A stretch of DNA of 18,952 nucleotides from Planctomycetota bacterium (GTDB taxonomy: Bacteria > Planctomycetota > UBA1135 > UBA2386). Positions within the stretch are counted from its first letter, which is position 1. Every line of letters starts with the position of its first letter. A model generated the notes under the pieces. It was given only the letters and a program-made list of their open reading frames with translations. It did not search any database and was not told the origin of the DNA. Position numbers and translations under genes: made by a program. Location of the stretch: NCBI GenBank assembly GCA_016793305.1, contig JAEUHU010000504.1, positions 1-18,952 of the forward strand, read 5' to 3'. This document shows, piece after piece, positions 8,645 through 15,330 of the stretch.

Positions 8645-10074
8645 CAGCGAACCTCACCGGCGGCGGTGCCGCCGTTCTGCGGAGTCGGCTTCGGCGTCTC
8701 GGCCGGCTTGCCGTCACTGGCCGTGCCTGCGGCTGGCTTGCCGTCGCCGGCGGGCGCTGCTTCGGCCTTCGGGGCCGGCTTCGGCTCGTCCTTCGCAGGT
8801 GCCGCCTTCGCCTTCTCGGCGGCCGGGCCGAACAGGTACTGCAGGCGCGCGTCCTTGCTGCGTTCGTAGGCGACCTTGCCCTCGAGCACGACGGTCTCGA
8901 CCCAGCTGGTCGCCAGCAGCGGATCGCCGGTCAGGACCTGCAGGTTGGCGAGCTTGCCTTCGGCCAGCGAACCGATCTGCGCGTCGAGGCCGAGCAGCTT
9001 CGCCGGGCCGATCGTCAGCGCCTCGAGCGCCAGTTCGCGCGGCACGCCGTTGCGCACGCAGGTGCCGAGCTGCCACCACGCGTTGCTGGTCGGGCCACCC
9101 TGGCCGATCGTCAGCACGAACGGCACGCCGGCGTCCGCCAGCAGTTTGGCCGTGCAGTACTTGGTCTCCTTCTGCGTCTCTTCGTTGGTCTCGAAGTACT
9201 CGAGGTTCTCGTCGAGCACGACCGGCTTGCCCAGGCGCGCGATCGCCGCGATCGCCTCGTCGATGTTGTTGCCCAGCACGCAGACGAGATCGAGCTCCTG
9301 GGCGAGGCGCAGCGCTTCGTCGACCTCGGCGAAGCTCGGCACGAACAGCCAGCCCTTGGTCTTCTTCTGGATCAGGTCGACGACGCCCTTCTTCGTGCGG
9401 TCGATCTCCTCGGTCCAGGTCTTGTCGGCCGGGATCGCGCCGGCGGCCTTCTCCTTGTCGAACTCGGCCTTGCGGCGCTCGAAGTCGGCGAGCAGCTCGC
9501 GCGCGTCACCGAGCGCCCGGCGCAGGCGCCGGATCTGCTGCAGCCGGCCGCCGCCGCCCGCGAACAGCGACATCTTGATGCCGGTGTTGCCGGCGACGGT
9601 CATGTCCTCGACGGTGCGGCCGAACGGACGCACCACCATGCCGAAGCCGCCGAGCAGCGTCTGGTTGCCGGCCAGCACGTGGATCGTGCCGACGCCGGTG
9701 CGCAGCATGTCCTCGAAGTACGGCGCCGACGGGTCGATCGCGTCGGCGACCGACAGCCACGGCACGTTCTGCATGCTCTCGTTGAAGCCGCGCTGGCCGC
9801 CCTGCGAGTGGGCGACCACCCAGGTCGGCAGCACCCACTTGCCGGTGGCGTCGATCACCTTCGCGGCCCACGGGATCTCGACCTCGCCCGTCTTGGCGAT
9901 CTTGGTGATGCGGCCGTTCTCGATCAGCAGCACGCCGTCCTCGATCACCGGGCCTTGGATCGGGACGATCCTGCCGCCCTTGACCGCGAGCAGGTCCTGG
10001 GCCGAGCCGGTGGCGGCGGCGGCGACGACGGCGACGGCGCCGAGGAGGAAGTTGCGGAGGGACATGGCGATCAT
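8644..10074 (-). CDS. A4: exported amidohydrolase-fold protein with a half-lost metal site
   Basis: 476 aa from ATG 10074, chosen for its ATGA overlap with the A3 stop; an internal ATG at 10065 (MSLRNF) is a possible alternative. The signal peptide ends at GSAQ (about residue 26). The slot reads WVVAHSQGG: His89 is kept but the second His is Gln91. Lys167 (GIKMSLF) aligns with the metal-site Lys of A6 and A7, while the late Asp is missing at 'GVPFVLTIGQ' (316-325). A charged helical insertion spans 180-240. The C-terminal signature is weaker (GSLAEGKLANLQVLTGDPL, 368-386) and is followed by a 60-residue Lys/Pro/Ala tail with DGKP repeats. It looks like an intermediate between the active pair and the fully degenerate copies. 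Activity is doubtful. Confidence 0.84.
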   Translation of the reverse strand: MIAMSLRNFLLGAVAVVAAAATGSAQDLLAVKGGRIVPIQGPVIEDGVLLIENGRITKIAKTGEVEIPWAAKVIDATGKWVLPTWVVAHSQGGQRGFNESMQNVPWLSVADAIDPSAPYFEDMLRTGVGTIHVLAGNQTLLGGFGMVVRPFGRTVEDMTVAGNTGIKMSLFAGGGGRLQQIRRLRRALGDARELLADFERRKAEFDKEKAAGAIPADKTWTEEIDRTKKGVVDLIQKKTKGWLFVPSFAEVDEALRLAQELDLVCVLGNNIDEAIAAIARLGKPVVLDENLEYFETNEETQKETKYCTAKLLADAGVPFVLTIGQGGPTSNAWWQLGTCVRNGVPRELALEALTIGPAKLLGLDAQIGSLAEGKLANLQVLTGDPLLATSWVETVVLEGKVAYERSKDARLQYLFGPAAEKAKAAPAKDEPKPAPKAEAAPAGDGKPAAGTASDGKPAETPKPTPQNGGTAAGEVR

Positions 10075-11357
10075 CGGGGTGCGAGGACGGAGATGCCGTC
10101 GATGTGGACCGACTCGGCGACGGCGGCCGGGTCGAGGGGATCGGTGGACCAGACGACGAAGTCGGCGTCCTTGCCCTTCTGCAGGCTGCCGGTGCGATCG
10201 GCGATGCCGAGCAGCTTCGCCGGCTCGAGGGTGACTGCGTCGAGCGCCTGTGCTTGCGTCAGGCCGTTGCGCGTGGCGAACATCGCCTCGCGCACGAGGT
10301 CGAGTGCCTGCAGGTTCGTGCCGGTGGTGATGACGAACGGGATGCCGCGCGCGGCCAGCATGGCCACCGTCGCGGAGCGCGGCTCGGCGCCGTCCTGGGC
10401 GCCGGTGCCGGCCACCAGCGTGGCACTCGGCGCGCCGAGCAGCACGGTGGTCTTCGCGGCTTGGATCTCGTCGAGCACGAGGTGGGCGTCCTGCGCCTCG
10501 TCGAGCACGGTCTTGTAGCCGAACTCGTCGGCGATGCGCAGCGCGGTGCGCAGGTCCTGTTCGCTGCGCGCGGTGGTCACCGCGGTCAGCTGGCCCTGCA
10601 GCACCTTCTGCAGCACGACGGTGCCGGGATCGGCCGGTTGCGGCGCCCCGGCGGTGGTCTCCAGCGCCTGCTTCGCGTCGAAGAACGAGCGGCGCACCTC
10701 CCAGACGACGCCCATGCGCGTGGTCGGACGGCGGTAGTAGATCGAGTCGACCTCGCCACCGCGGATCGCGCGGTTGCCCATCGACGGCTCGGCGCCCATC
10801 GTGATGCGCAGGCTCGCGTCCTCCTTCAGCAGCATCGTGCGCGGCTCGCTGCCGGCGGTCTTGACGACGCAACCGAGGCCGCCGATCACGCTGCGTGTGC
10901 CGGGCATCACGTGCACGGCGGTGACGCCGGCGGCCCGGGCGCGCGCCAGCAGCTTGTCCTCCGGGTCGAGCGTGTCGAGCGCGCGCAGCTGCGGCGTCAC
11001 CTCGCTGCCCTGTTCGTTCGCGTCGGCGAGGCTCGCCGCGGTGCGGAACGACGCGTCGATCAGGCCGGGCGTGATCGTCTTGCCGCGGCAGTCGACCACC
11101 TTGGCCCCTTCGGGAATCGGCGTGTCGGCGCCGCCGAGGGCGGTGATCTTGCCGTTGTGGACCACCAGCACGCCGTCGGCGATCGCCGGCGCTCCGCCGG
11201 GCAGGAGGCGCGCGTGCGTGAAGGCCACCGGGCCCGTGTTGTTGGTGGGGGCGGTGGTCTGGGCGGGGGCCGGGGCCTGCGCCGCGAGGCCCGCGGCCAG
11301 CAGTGCAGCCAGGGACAGGGCGGCGAGGTTCGGGCTGGCGAACGAGGAACGGGACAT
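10071..11357 (-). CDS. A3: exported amidohydrolase-fold protein without metal ligands
   Basis: 428 aa from ATG 11357, which forms TGATG with the A2 stop. Signal peptide 1-27 (AGLAAQ), then a Thr/Pro/Ala linker. The PGLIDASFRT segment carries Ser103 and Arg105 in place of HxH. It retains the family's central segment 'YYRRPTTRMG' (207-216), which in imidazolonepropionase-like proteins follows the metal-site Lys region; that Lys is Arg here ('ASLRITMGAE', 181-190). The strand 'ARGIPFVITTG' (336-346) lacks the catalytic Asp. C-terminal signature GSLQKGKDADFVVWSTDPL is at 390-408. It has no long insertion, so it is the most compact degenerate member together with A2. Probable pseudoenzyme; role unknown. 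Confidence 0.85.
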   Translation of the reverse strand: MSRSSFASPNLAALSLAALLAAGLAAQAPAPAQTTAPTNNTGPVAFTHARLLPGGAPAIADGVLVVHNGKITALGGADTPIPEGAKVVDCRGKTITPGLIDASFRTAASLADANEQGSEVTPQLRALDTLDPEDKLLARARAAGVTAVHVMPGTRSVIGGLGCVVKTAGSEPRTMLLKEDASLRITMGAEPSMGNRAIRGGEVDSIYYRRPTTRMGVVWEVRRSFFDAKQALETTAGAPQPADPGTVVLQKVLQGQLTAVTTARSEQDLRTALRIADEFGYKTVLDEAQDAHLVLDEIQAAKTTVLLGAPSATLVAGTGAQDGAEPRSATVAMLAARGIPFVITTGTNLQALDLVREAMFATRNGLTQAQALDAVTLEPAKLLGIADRTGSLQKGKDADFVVWSTDPLDPAAVAESVHIDGISVLAPR

Positions 11358-12583
11358 CAGCGGACTCCTGCGGCCGGGGCGGCCTTCTGCGACTTCGTGG
11401 CGCTGCTCGGGCGTTCCCCGACTGTCGGCATCGTGCCGTGCACACACGCTCCGTCGATCCAGGTGGCGAGGTGCGGCGAACCCAGGTCGAGCGGATCGCC
11501 GCCGAACACGACGAAGTCGGCGCCGCAGCCCTGGCGCAGCGCTCCGACCTGCGTCGTCTGGTCGAACGTCTGCGCCGGCGTGCGCGTCAGCGCGGTGAGC
11601 GCGGTCTTGCGGTCGAGCCCGTGCTTCACGGCCAGCACCGCCGACAGCCGCAGGCTCTCGGCCGACCCGCCGAAGCAGAACGGCACGCCGGCCTCGGCCA
11701 AGAGGCGCGGCAGCTGCAGCTGCCGTTCGGGTTGGTCGAAGCGCAGCGGCTGCAGCACCACCGTCGCCTTCTGCTCGAGCAGGCGCGGCATCAGCTTGTG
11801 GGCCTCGGTGGCGCCGAGCAGCACCGGCTGGAAGCCGAACTCGCGGGCCAGATCGAGCGCGCCGAGCAGTTCGGGGTAGGTGTCGGCGGCGATCGTGGCC
11901 TTGCGGCTGCCGTCGAGCACGCCGCGCAGGATCATCGCGTCCGGCCCGGTGGCCAGGCCGCTCTTGGCCTTCTGCAGCGCCGTGCGCAGCGCGTCGATCG
12001 CGCCCATCAGCGAGGTCGGTTCGCGCTCGGGATTGCGCGACACCTGCGCCAGCGACAGGGCCAGATGCAGTTCCGGGGTCACGACGCGGCCGCCCGCGGC
12101 TTCGTTGCCCGGCTTGACCAGGGCCCCGAGACCGCCGGCGAGGTTGCGTGGCGACGGTGCCAGCAGCAGCGAGGTGACGCCGTGCTGCGGCAGGCGCAGC
12201 AGTTCCTCCTGCCACGGATCGAACGCTTCGACGGCGCGCAGGTCGGGCGTGAACGGCAGGGCGCCTTCGGCGAGGTCGCGTTCGCGGCCGAGCGTGGTCG
12301 GCGGCAGCACGAAGCCCGGCACCAGCACAGCAGCGCCGTAGTCGACCAGCTTGGCGCCGGTCTTCGCTTCGGCGGGGATCTCGTCGCCGACGTAGGCGAC
12401 CTTGCCCTGGCGCACCAGCAAGGCCGAGCCCTGCAGCACGGTGTCGGGCGCGATCACGATCGTCTGGCAGCGCACCAGCAGGTCCTGGGCCTGCGTCTGG
12501 CCCGAGGCACCGGTCGTCGCGGCGAGGCTCGCGAGGGCCAGGAGAAGCGACCCGCGCGGGGCCGCGGCAGAGCAGCGGTTCAT
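11357..12583 (-). CDS. A2: exported amidohydrolase-fold protein without metal ligands
   Basis: 408 aa. The ATG at 12583 is chosen because it gives the TGATG overlap seen at two other junctions; a GTG one codon earlier (12586) would give a 4-base overlap. The signal peptide runs to about residue 33 (SGQTQAQ). PGFVLPPTT has Pro95 and Thr97 where HxH should be. The region 'ELHLALSLAQVSRNPERE' (171-188) parallels 'KxAxxxNPER' of A6/A7 but without the Lys. 'AEAGVPFCFGG' (296-306) lacks the Asp. The C-terminal signature is altered to GALRQGCGADFVVFGGDPL (347-365), Cys replacing Lys. A Ser/Lys/Ala tail ends the protein. Probably non-catalytic. Confidence 0.83.
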   Translation of the reverse strand: MNRCSAAAPRGSLLLALASLAATTGASGQTQAQDLLVRCQTIVIAPDTVLQGSALLVRQGKVAYVGDEIPAEAKTGAKLVDYGAAVLVPGFVLPPTTLGRERDLAEGALPFTPDLRAVEAFDPWQEELLRLPQHGVTSLLLAPSPRNLAGGLGALVKPGNEAAGGRVVTPELHLALSLAQVSRNPEREPTSLMGAIDALRTALQKAKSGLATGPDAMILRGVLDGSRKATIAADTYPELLGALDLAREFGFQPVLLGATEAHKLMPRLLEQKATVVLQPLRFDQPERQLQLPRLLAEAGVPFCFGGSAESLRLSAVLAVKHGLDRKTALTALTRTPAQTFDQTTQVGALRQGCGADFVVFGGDPLDLGSPHLATWIDGACVHGTMPTVGERPSSATKSQKAAPAAGVR

Positions 12584-14412
12584 CACTTGGCCTCGAATTC
12601 GGTCTTGCCCTTCTGCAGCACCAGCAGCACGCGGCTGTCGCTGGCGAACAGCGGTCGGTCGGTCACCAGCACGTCGGCGAACTTGTCCTTCTGCAGCGAG
12701 CCGGTGTCCTTCGCGACGCCGAGGATCTCGGCCGGCGTCAGCGTGATCGCGCGCAGCGCGTGTTCGGCGTCGAGGCCGGCACCGACCGCGGCGGCCGCCA
12801 GCAGGGGCAGCGAAGTCGACAGGCGCGCGTTGCCCGACGCGATCGCGAACGGCACCCCGGCGTCGTGCAGGTGCTTGGGCAGCGCTGCCGGCCGGAAGCC
12901 GTCGTAGGGGGCCGGCAGCGGCACCGGCAGGCCTTCGGTCAGCACCACCGCGACCGCCTGCTGCGCCAGCTGGCTCGCCACCGCGTCCGCGCCGTAGGCC
13001 TGCTCGAGCACCAACACCGGGATCTCACGGTCGCGCTGCAGCTTCAGCGCCGCGCGCAGTTCGTCGGGGCGGTGCGCCTCGACGCGCAGCGGCAGCTCGC
13101 CGTCGAGCACCGCCAGCAGCGCGTCCTTCTGCAAGTCTTCCGGCGGCTTCTTCGGGTAGGTCGGGCGCTTCGGGCCTTCGTCCTTCTTCTCGGCCGCTCC
13201 GCCTTGCGGAGCGCCGCCGGCGTCGGGCTTGCCCGGTTCCTGCTTGGCCGGTTCTTGCTTCGCCGGCTCTGGCTTCGGGTCCTGCATCGCCATCGCCAGC
13301 AGTTCGGTGAACACCGCCGCGAGCGCCTGCTCGTCGGTCGCAGCCGGATCTGCCGTCGACCCGTCTGCCGCCGTGTCGTCACCCGCCTGCTTCGGCTCCT
13401 CGCGCGGCGGGCCGCCGCGCCGGCGCCGGCCTTCGCCGCCGGGGCCCCCGGAACCCGGGCCAGCACCCGGTGCGGCGGGGGCTGCCGCCGGCGCGCCTTC
13501 GGGCTTCGGTTCGGGCTTCTTGTCGCCGTCCGGCTTGTCGCCGCCCTTCTTCTTCTCGTGGAAGGCGAGGTAGTCGGCGAACTCCTTCTCGTACTTCTTC
13601 AGCGCTTCGGCGTGCTCGTCCTTCGCCTTGCGGAACTCGTCGAGGCCCTCGAACAGCGCGTCGACCGCCTGCACCTGCTGCAGGCGCTGCAGCGCGTGCG
13701 ACGCGCCGAGGCCCTGGGTCATGCGCAGCTGCAGCGCCGCGTGCTCCTTGCCTTCCCACAGCGTGAAGCCGTCCTTGGTCGGCCGCACGACGGCGCCCTG
13801 GCCGCGCACCAGCGCCGGCGACCGCACGGTCACGTAGGCCGTGGTGACGCCGGCCTTGGCGAGTTCGTCGCTGCGGTCGCCGCGCTTGTGCAGGTCGTCG
13901 GCGAAGTGGGTGCCGCCGTCGCCGTTGCCGTCGCTGCGCAGGTCGTCCGATGCGAACGCGTCGGTCTGCGCGTCGATCAGGCCGGGATAGACGTGGCCGT
14001 CGGGGAAGGTGCGCACGACCGCGTTCGGCGGCACCTCGACTTCGCCGCGCTTGCCGACCGCGAGGATCTTCTCGCCGCGAACGACGACGACGCCGTCCGT
14101 GATCGCCGGGCCGGACACGGGGTGCACGGTGCCGGCTTCGATCACGAACACCGGCGCGCGCTGGCGCCGCGGCGGGCGGCGGGGGCCCTGTTCCTCGGGT
14201 GCGGCGGGAGCCTGGGTCGGCTTCTCGGGGGTCGCCTCGGTCGGCGCCGCTTCCGTGGTCGATTCCGCCGGCGCGGGCGAAGGCGCGGGCGAAGGCGCGG
14301 GCGGGGGCGAAGGCGGCGGCGCGGGTTCCTGGGCCGACAGCGTCGTGGCGAGCATCAGGCCCAGCGAGAGCACGGGCGCAGCGAGAACGGACGGCGAACG
14401 GGGAATCCGCAT
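12583..14412 (-). CDS. A1: exported amidohydrolase-fold protein with large charged insertion; first gene of the operon
   Basis: 609 aa. Signal peptide 1-28 (LSAQE) is followed by a Ser/Pro/Ala/Glu linker with SPAP repeats (30-75) and an Arg-rich patch (78-86). The barrel begins with 'VIEAGTVHPVSGPAITDG'; PGLIDAQTD has Gln149 and Asp151 in place of HxH. A coiled stretch (250-290, including LKKYEKEFADY) leads into a disordered insertion (291-425) rich in Lys/Glu/Pro/Gly, with a Gly/Arg patch (318-341) and EPAKQ repeats (382-395). The C-terminal part ends GSLQKDKFADVLVTDRPL (571-588). The KYEKE helix plus insertion mirrors domain 2 of A5, so the two probably share an ancestor. The late Asp is missing at 'DAGVPFAIASG'. 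No Shine-Dalgarno precedes the ATG; the leader instead holds a 15-base repeat. Confidence 0.83.
   Translation of the reverse strand: MRIPRSPSVLAAPVLSLGLMLATTLSAQEPAPPPSPPPAPSPAPSPAPAESTTEAAPTEATPEKPTQAPAAPEEQGPRRPPRRQRAPVFVIEAGTVHPVSGPAITDGVVVVRGEKILAVGKRGEVEVPPNAVVRTFPDGHVYPGLIDAQTDAFASDDLRSDGNGDGGTHFADDLHKRGDRSDELAKAGVTTAYVTVRSPALVRGQGAVVRPTKDGFTLWEGKEHAALQLRMTQGLGASHALQRLQQVQAVDALFEGLDEFRKAKDEHAEALKKYEKEFADYLAFHEKKKGGDKPDGDKKPEPKPEGAPAAAPAAPGAGPGSGGPGGEGRRRRGGPPREEPKQAGDDTAADGSTADPAATDEQALAAVFTELLAMAMQDPKPEPAKQEPAKQEPGKPDAGGAPQGGAAEKKDEGPKRPTYPKKPPEDLQKDALLAVLDGELPLRVEAHRPDELRAALKLQRDREIPVLVLEQAYGADAVASQLAQQAVAVVLTEGLPVPLPAPYDGFRPAALPKHLHDAGVPFAIASGNARLSTSLPLLAAAAVGAGLDAEHALRAITLTPAEILGVAKDTGSLQKDKFADVLVTDRPLFASDSRVLLVLQKGKTEFEAK
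14270..14305 (-). repeat. 12-base tandem repeat encoding SPAP units
   Basis: Three consecutive 12-base units (GGCGCGGGCGAA twice, then GGCGCGGGCGGG on the plus strand) encode Ser-Pro-Ala-Pro type repeats in the linker after the A1 signal peptide. Copies 1 and 2 are identical, suggesting recent slippage. Confidence 0.8.
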
Positions 14413-14413
14413 G

Positions 14414-14458
14414 GGCTGACTCGGGGGCGGCTGGCTCGGGGTCGGCTGACTCGGGACG
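14414..14458 (-). repeat. Three 15-base direct repeats directly before the A1 start codon
   Basis: The plus strand reads GGCTGACTCGGGGGC, GGCTGGCTCGGGGTC and GGCTGACTCGGGACG, three units differing at few positions, ending one base from the ATG. They occupy the place of the ribosome-binding site. In the A1 frame they would read as Pro-Ser-Gln-Pro type repeats, but no start codon lies upstream, so they are probably untranslated. Possible roles are a protein-binding array or slippage-prone leader. Confidence 0.75.
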
Positions 14459-14555
14459 CTGACGGCAAGGCCGGCGCTGGGCGGGCGCTCGGGGGCGCAC
14501 TTCTACGGAACAGGTCGCGTCGGCGGCCAACGCTTTTTCGGGTCCCGGTCGTACC

Positions 14556-14573
14556 GGTTGCGTTTCAGCAACC
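14556..14573. other. Perfect hairpin GGTTGC-N6-GCAACC
   Basis: A 6-base perfect stem with loop GTTTCA, next to the larger GC hairpin. On the minus strand it would follow that hairpin, inside the likely leader of the operon. No T-run follows on either strand. Confidence 0.4.
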
Positions 14574-14580
14574 TCCCTGT

Positions 14581-14607
14581 CCGCGGGCGACTTGCGGTCG
14601 CCCGCGG
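14581..14607 (-). terminator. Strong GC hairpin between the b562-like gene and the operon
   Basis: CCGCGGGCGA (14581-14590) and TCGCCCGCGG (14598-14607) form a perfect 10-base stem with a 7-base loop. It lies 84 bases past the stop of the small upstream gene and 169 bases before the A1 start. No T-run follows, so a U-less terminator, an RNA stability element or a leader structure are all possible. Confidence 0.45.
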
Positions 14608-14690
14608 GTGTGGGCAGCGGCCGGGTCGCGCGGCCAGCGGGCGCTGCCGCGGACCGGCGGTGGGGTGCTCGCTCGGCCGCGGGTGGGCGC

Positions 14691-15152
14691 TCAGTCCTTC
14701 TTGAACTGCTTGTGGCCTTCCTTCTGCTGCTTGCCGAGCGCTTCCGCGAGTTCCTTCACCTTCGCCTTGTCGCCCGCTTCGAGCGCCTGCTCCAGATCGA
14801 GCAGCGAACGAACGGTGTCGCGCATGCCCTGCTTGTAGGCCGCGAGCCACTTCGCCCGGTCGGCCTCGGCGATGTCGGCGGCCATCTCCGGCACCATGTT
14901 GCGCGCCGCGAGGGCGTTCTGCAGCAGCGCGTCGACCTCGGCGAGCGGGGCGGTGCCTTCGCCCTTGGCGGCGAAGTCCTTCACCTTGGCGAACGCGCGC
15001 TTCATGACCTTCATGCGCTGCTCGAGCGACGGCTCGTCGGCGCGGGTGGCGGCGGCGGCGGCCGGGTCCTGGATGGACGGCGCTTGGTTCGGAACGAAGG
15101 CGAGCGAGGACAGGGCGGCGAGGCCGACGACTGCGAGCTTCCACTGGATCAT
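14691..15152 (-). CDS. Small exported helical protein resembling cytochrome b562
   Basis: 153 aa from ATG 15152, chosen because it opens on a signal peptide (MIQWKLAVVGLAALSSLAFV); a longer frame to 15332 adds only implausible sequence and would overlap the divergent gene. The mature part is four amphipathic helices: about 43-62, 70-85, 88-117, 119-151. The pattern matches the cytochrome c'/c556/b562 bundle, especially the last helix 'AGDKAKVKELAEALGKQQKE' followed by GHKQF. Where c-type members have CxxCH this protein has QKEGH, so covalent haem attachment is impossible. His147 and Met47 or Met50 ('EQRMKVMK') fall where cytochrome b562 places its haem ligands (His near the C-terminus, Met near the N-terminus). 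It may bind haem b in the periplasm or be a haem-free relative such as a metal-binding CpxP-like bundle. The family call is by eye. Confidence 0.6.
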   Translation of the reverse strand: MIQWKLAVVGLAALSSLAFVPNQAPSIQDPAAAAATRADEPSLEQRMKVMKRAFAKVKDFAAKGEGTAPLAEVDALLQNALAARNMVPEMAADIAEADRAKWLAAYKQGMRDTVRSLLDLEQALEAGDKAKVKELAEALGKQQKEGHKQFKKD

Positions 15153-15330
15153 GCGGAGAGGATTGCCACGGCGGTTCGCGCCGGTCAATCGCCGTACCGG
15201 CTCGGGACGACCCCAGGACGCCGCCAATGCGTCGCGGCGCGGTGCGAGCCGGTGTTCGGCGGCGACGGCGGCCTGCTTGTGCGCTCGTCCAGGTAGCTGG
15301 ACATTGGCGCCGATCGTCGCGGCACTCGTC
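15153..15330. promoter_or_regulatory. Divergent intergenic region
   Basis: 178 bases between the starts of two oppositely oriented genes must hold both promoters. No strong -10/-35 pair is seen. Neither start has a clear Shine-Dalgarno: the minus-strand leader ends CAATCCTCTCCGC and the plus-strand leader ends GGCGGCACTCGTC or similar. The one distinctive element is the dyad at 15287-15302. Confidence 0.5.
15287..15302. promoter_or_regulatory. Dyad GTCCAG-N4-CTGGAC, possible operator
   Basis: Perfect 6-base arms around GTAG, 28 bases before the plus-strand start and 134 before the minus-strand start. The symmetry and placement suit a dimeric regulator's site, but the arms are short and chance occurrence is possible. 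Confidence 0.3.

Larger units (their letters stand above)
14413..14690 (-). promoter_or_regulatory. 278-base non-coding region upstream of the nine-gene operon
   Basis: No credible gene is seen here. Being directly upstream of A1, it should hold the operon promoter. A weak possibility on the minus strand is TTGGCC (about 14526-14531) with CGTAGA about 17 bases downstream, but the match is poor. The region contains the 15-base triple repeat next to the A1 start, two clear hairpins (14556-14573 and 14581-14607) and a looser one (GGCAGCG at 14613-14619 with CGCTGCC at 14642-14648). It could combine the terminator of the small upstream gene with a structured leader. Confidence 0.45.

Noticed and set aside
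5778..8717. Upstream extension of the A6 frame into a 1462-residue protein
   Set aside because: The extra 980 residues are an Arg/Ala-rich off-frame reading of A5; the ATG at 5777 gives a signal peptide and an ATGA overlap.
5708..8869. 1053-codon plus-strand open frame opposite A5
   Set aside because: Very long but low-information and Arg/Ala/His/Gln-rich; A5 on the minus strand has a signal peptide, two family signatures and coupled junctions.
10075..11445. Upstream extension of the A4 frame
   Set aside because: It is an off-frame reading of A3; the ATG at 10074 starts a signal peptide and overlaps the A3 stop.
12584..12586. GTG as start of A2
   Set aside because: Possible (4-base overlap), but the adjacent ATG at 12583 matches the TGATG junctions at 11357 and 8644.
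13379..14530. Alternative minus-strand frame overlapping A1
   Set aside because: No signal peptide or family motif; Arg/Ala/Pro-rich shadow of A1.
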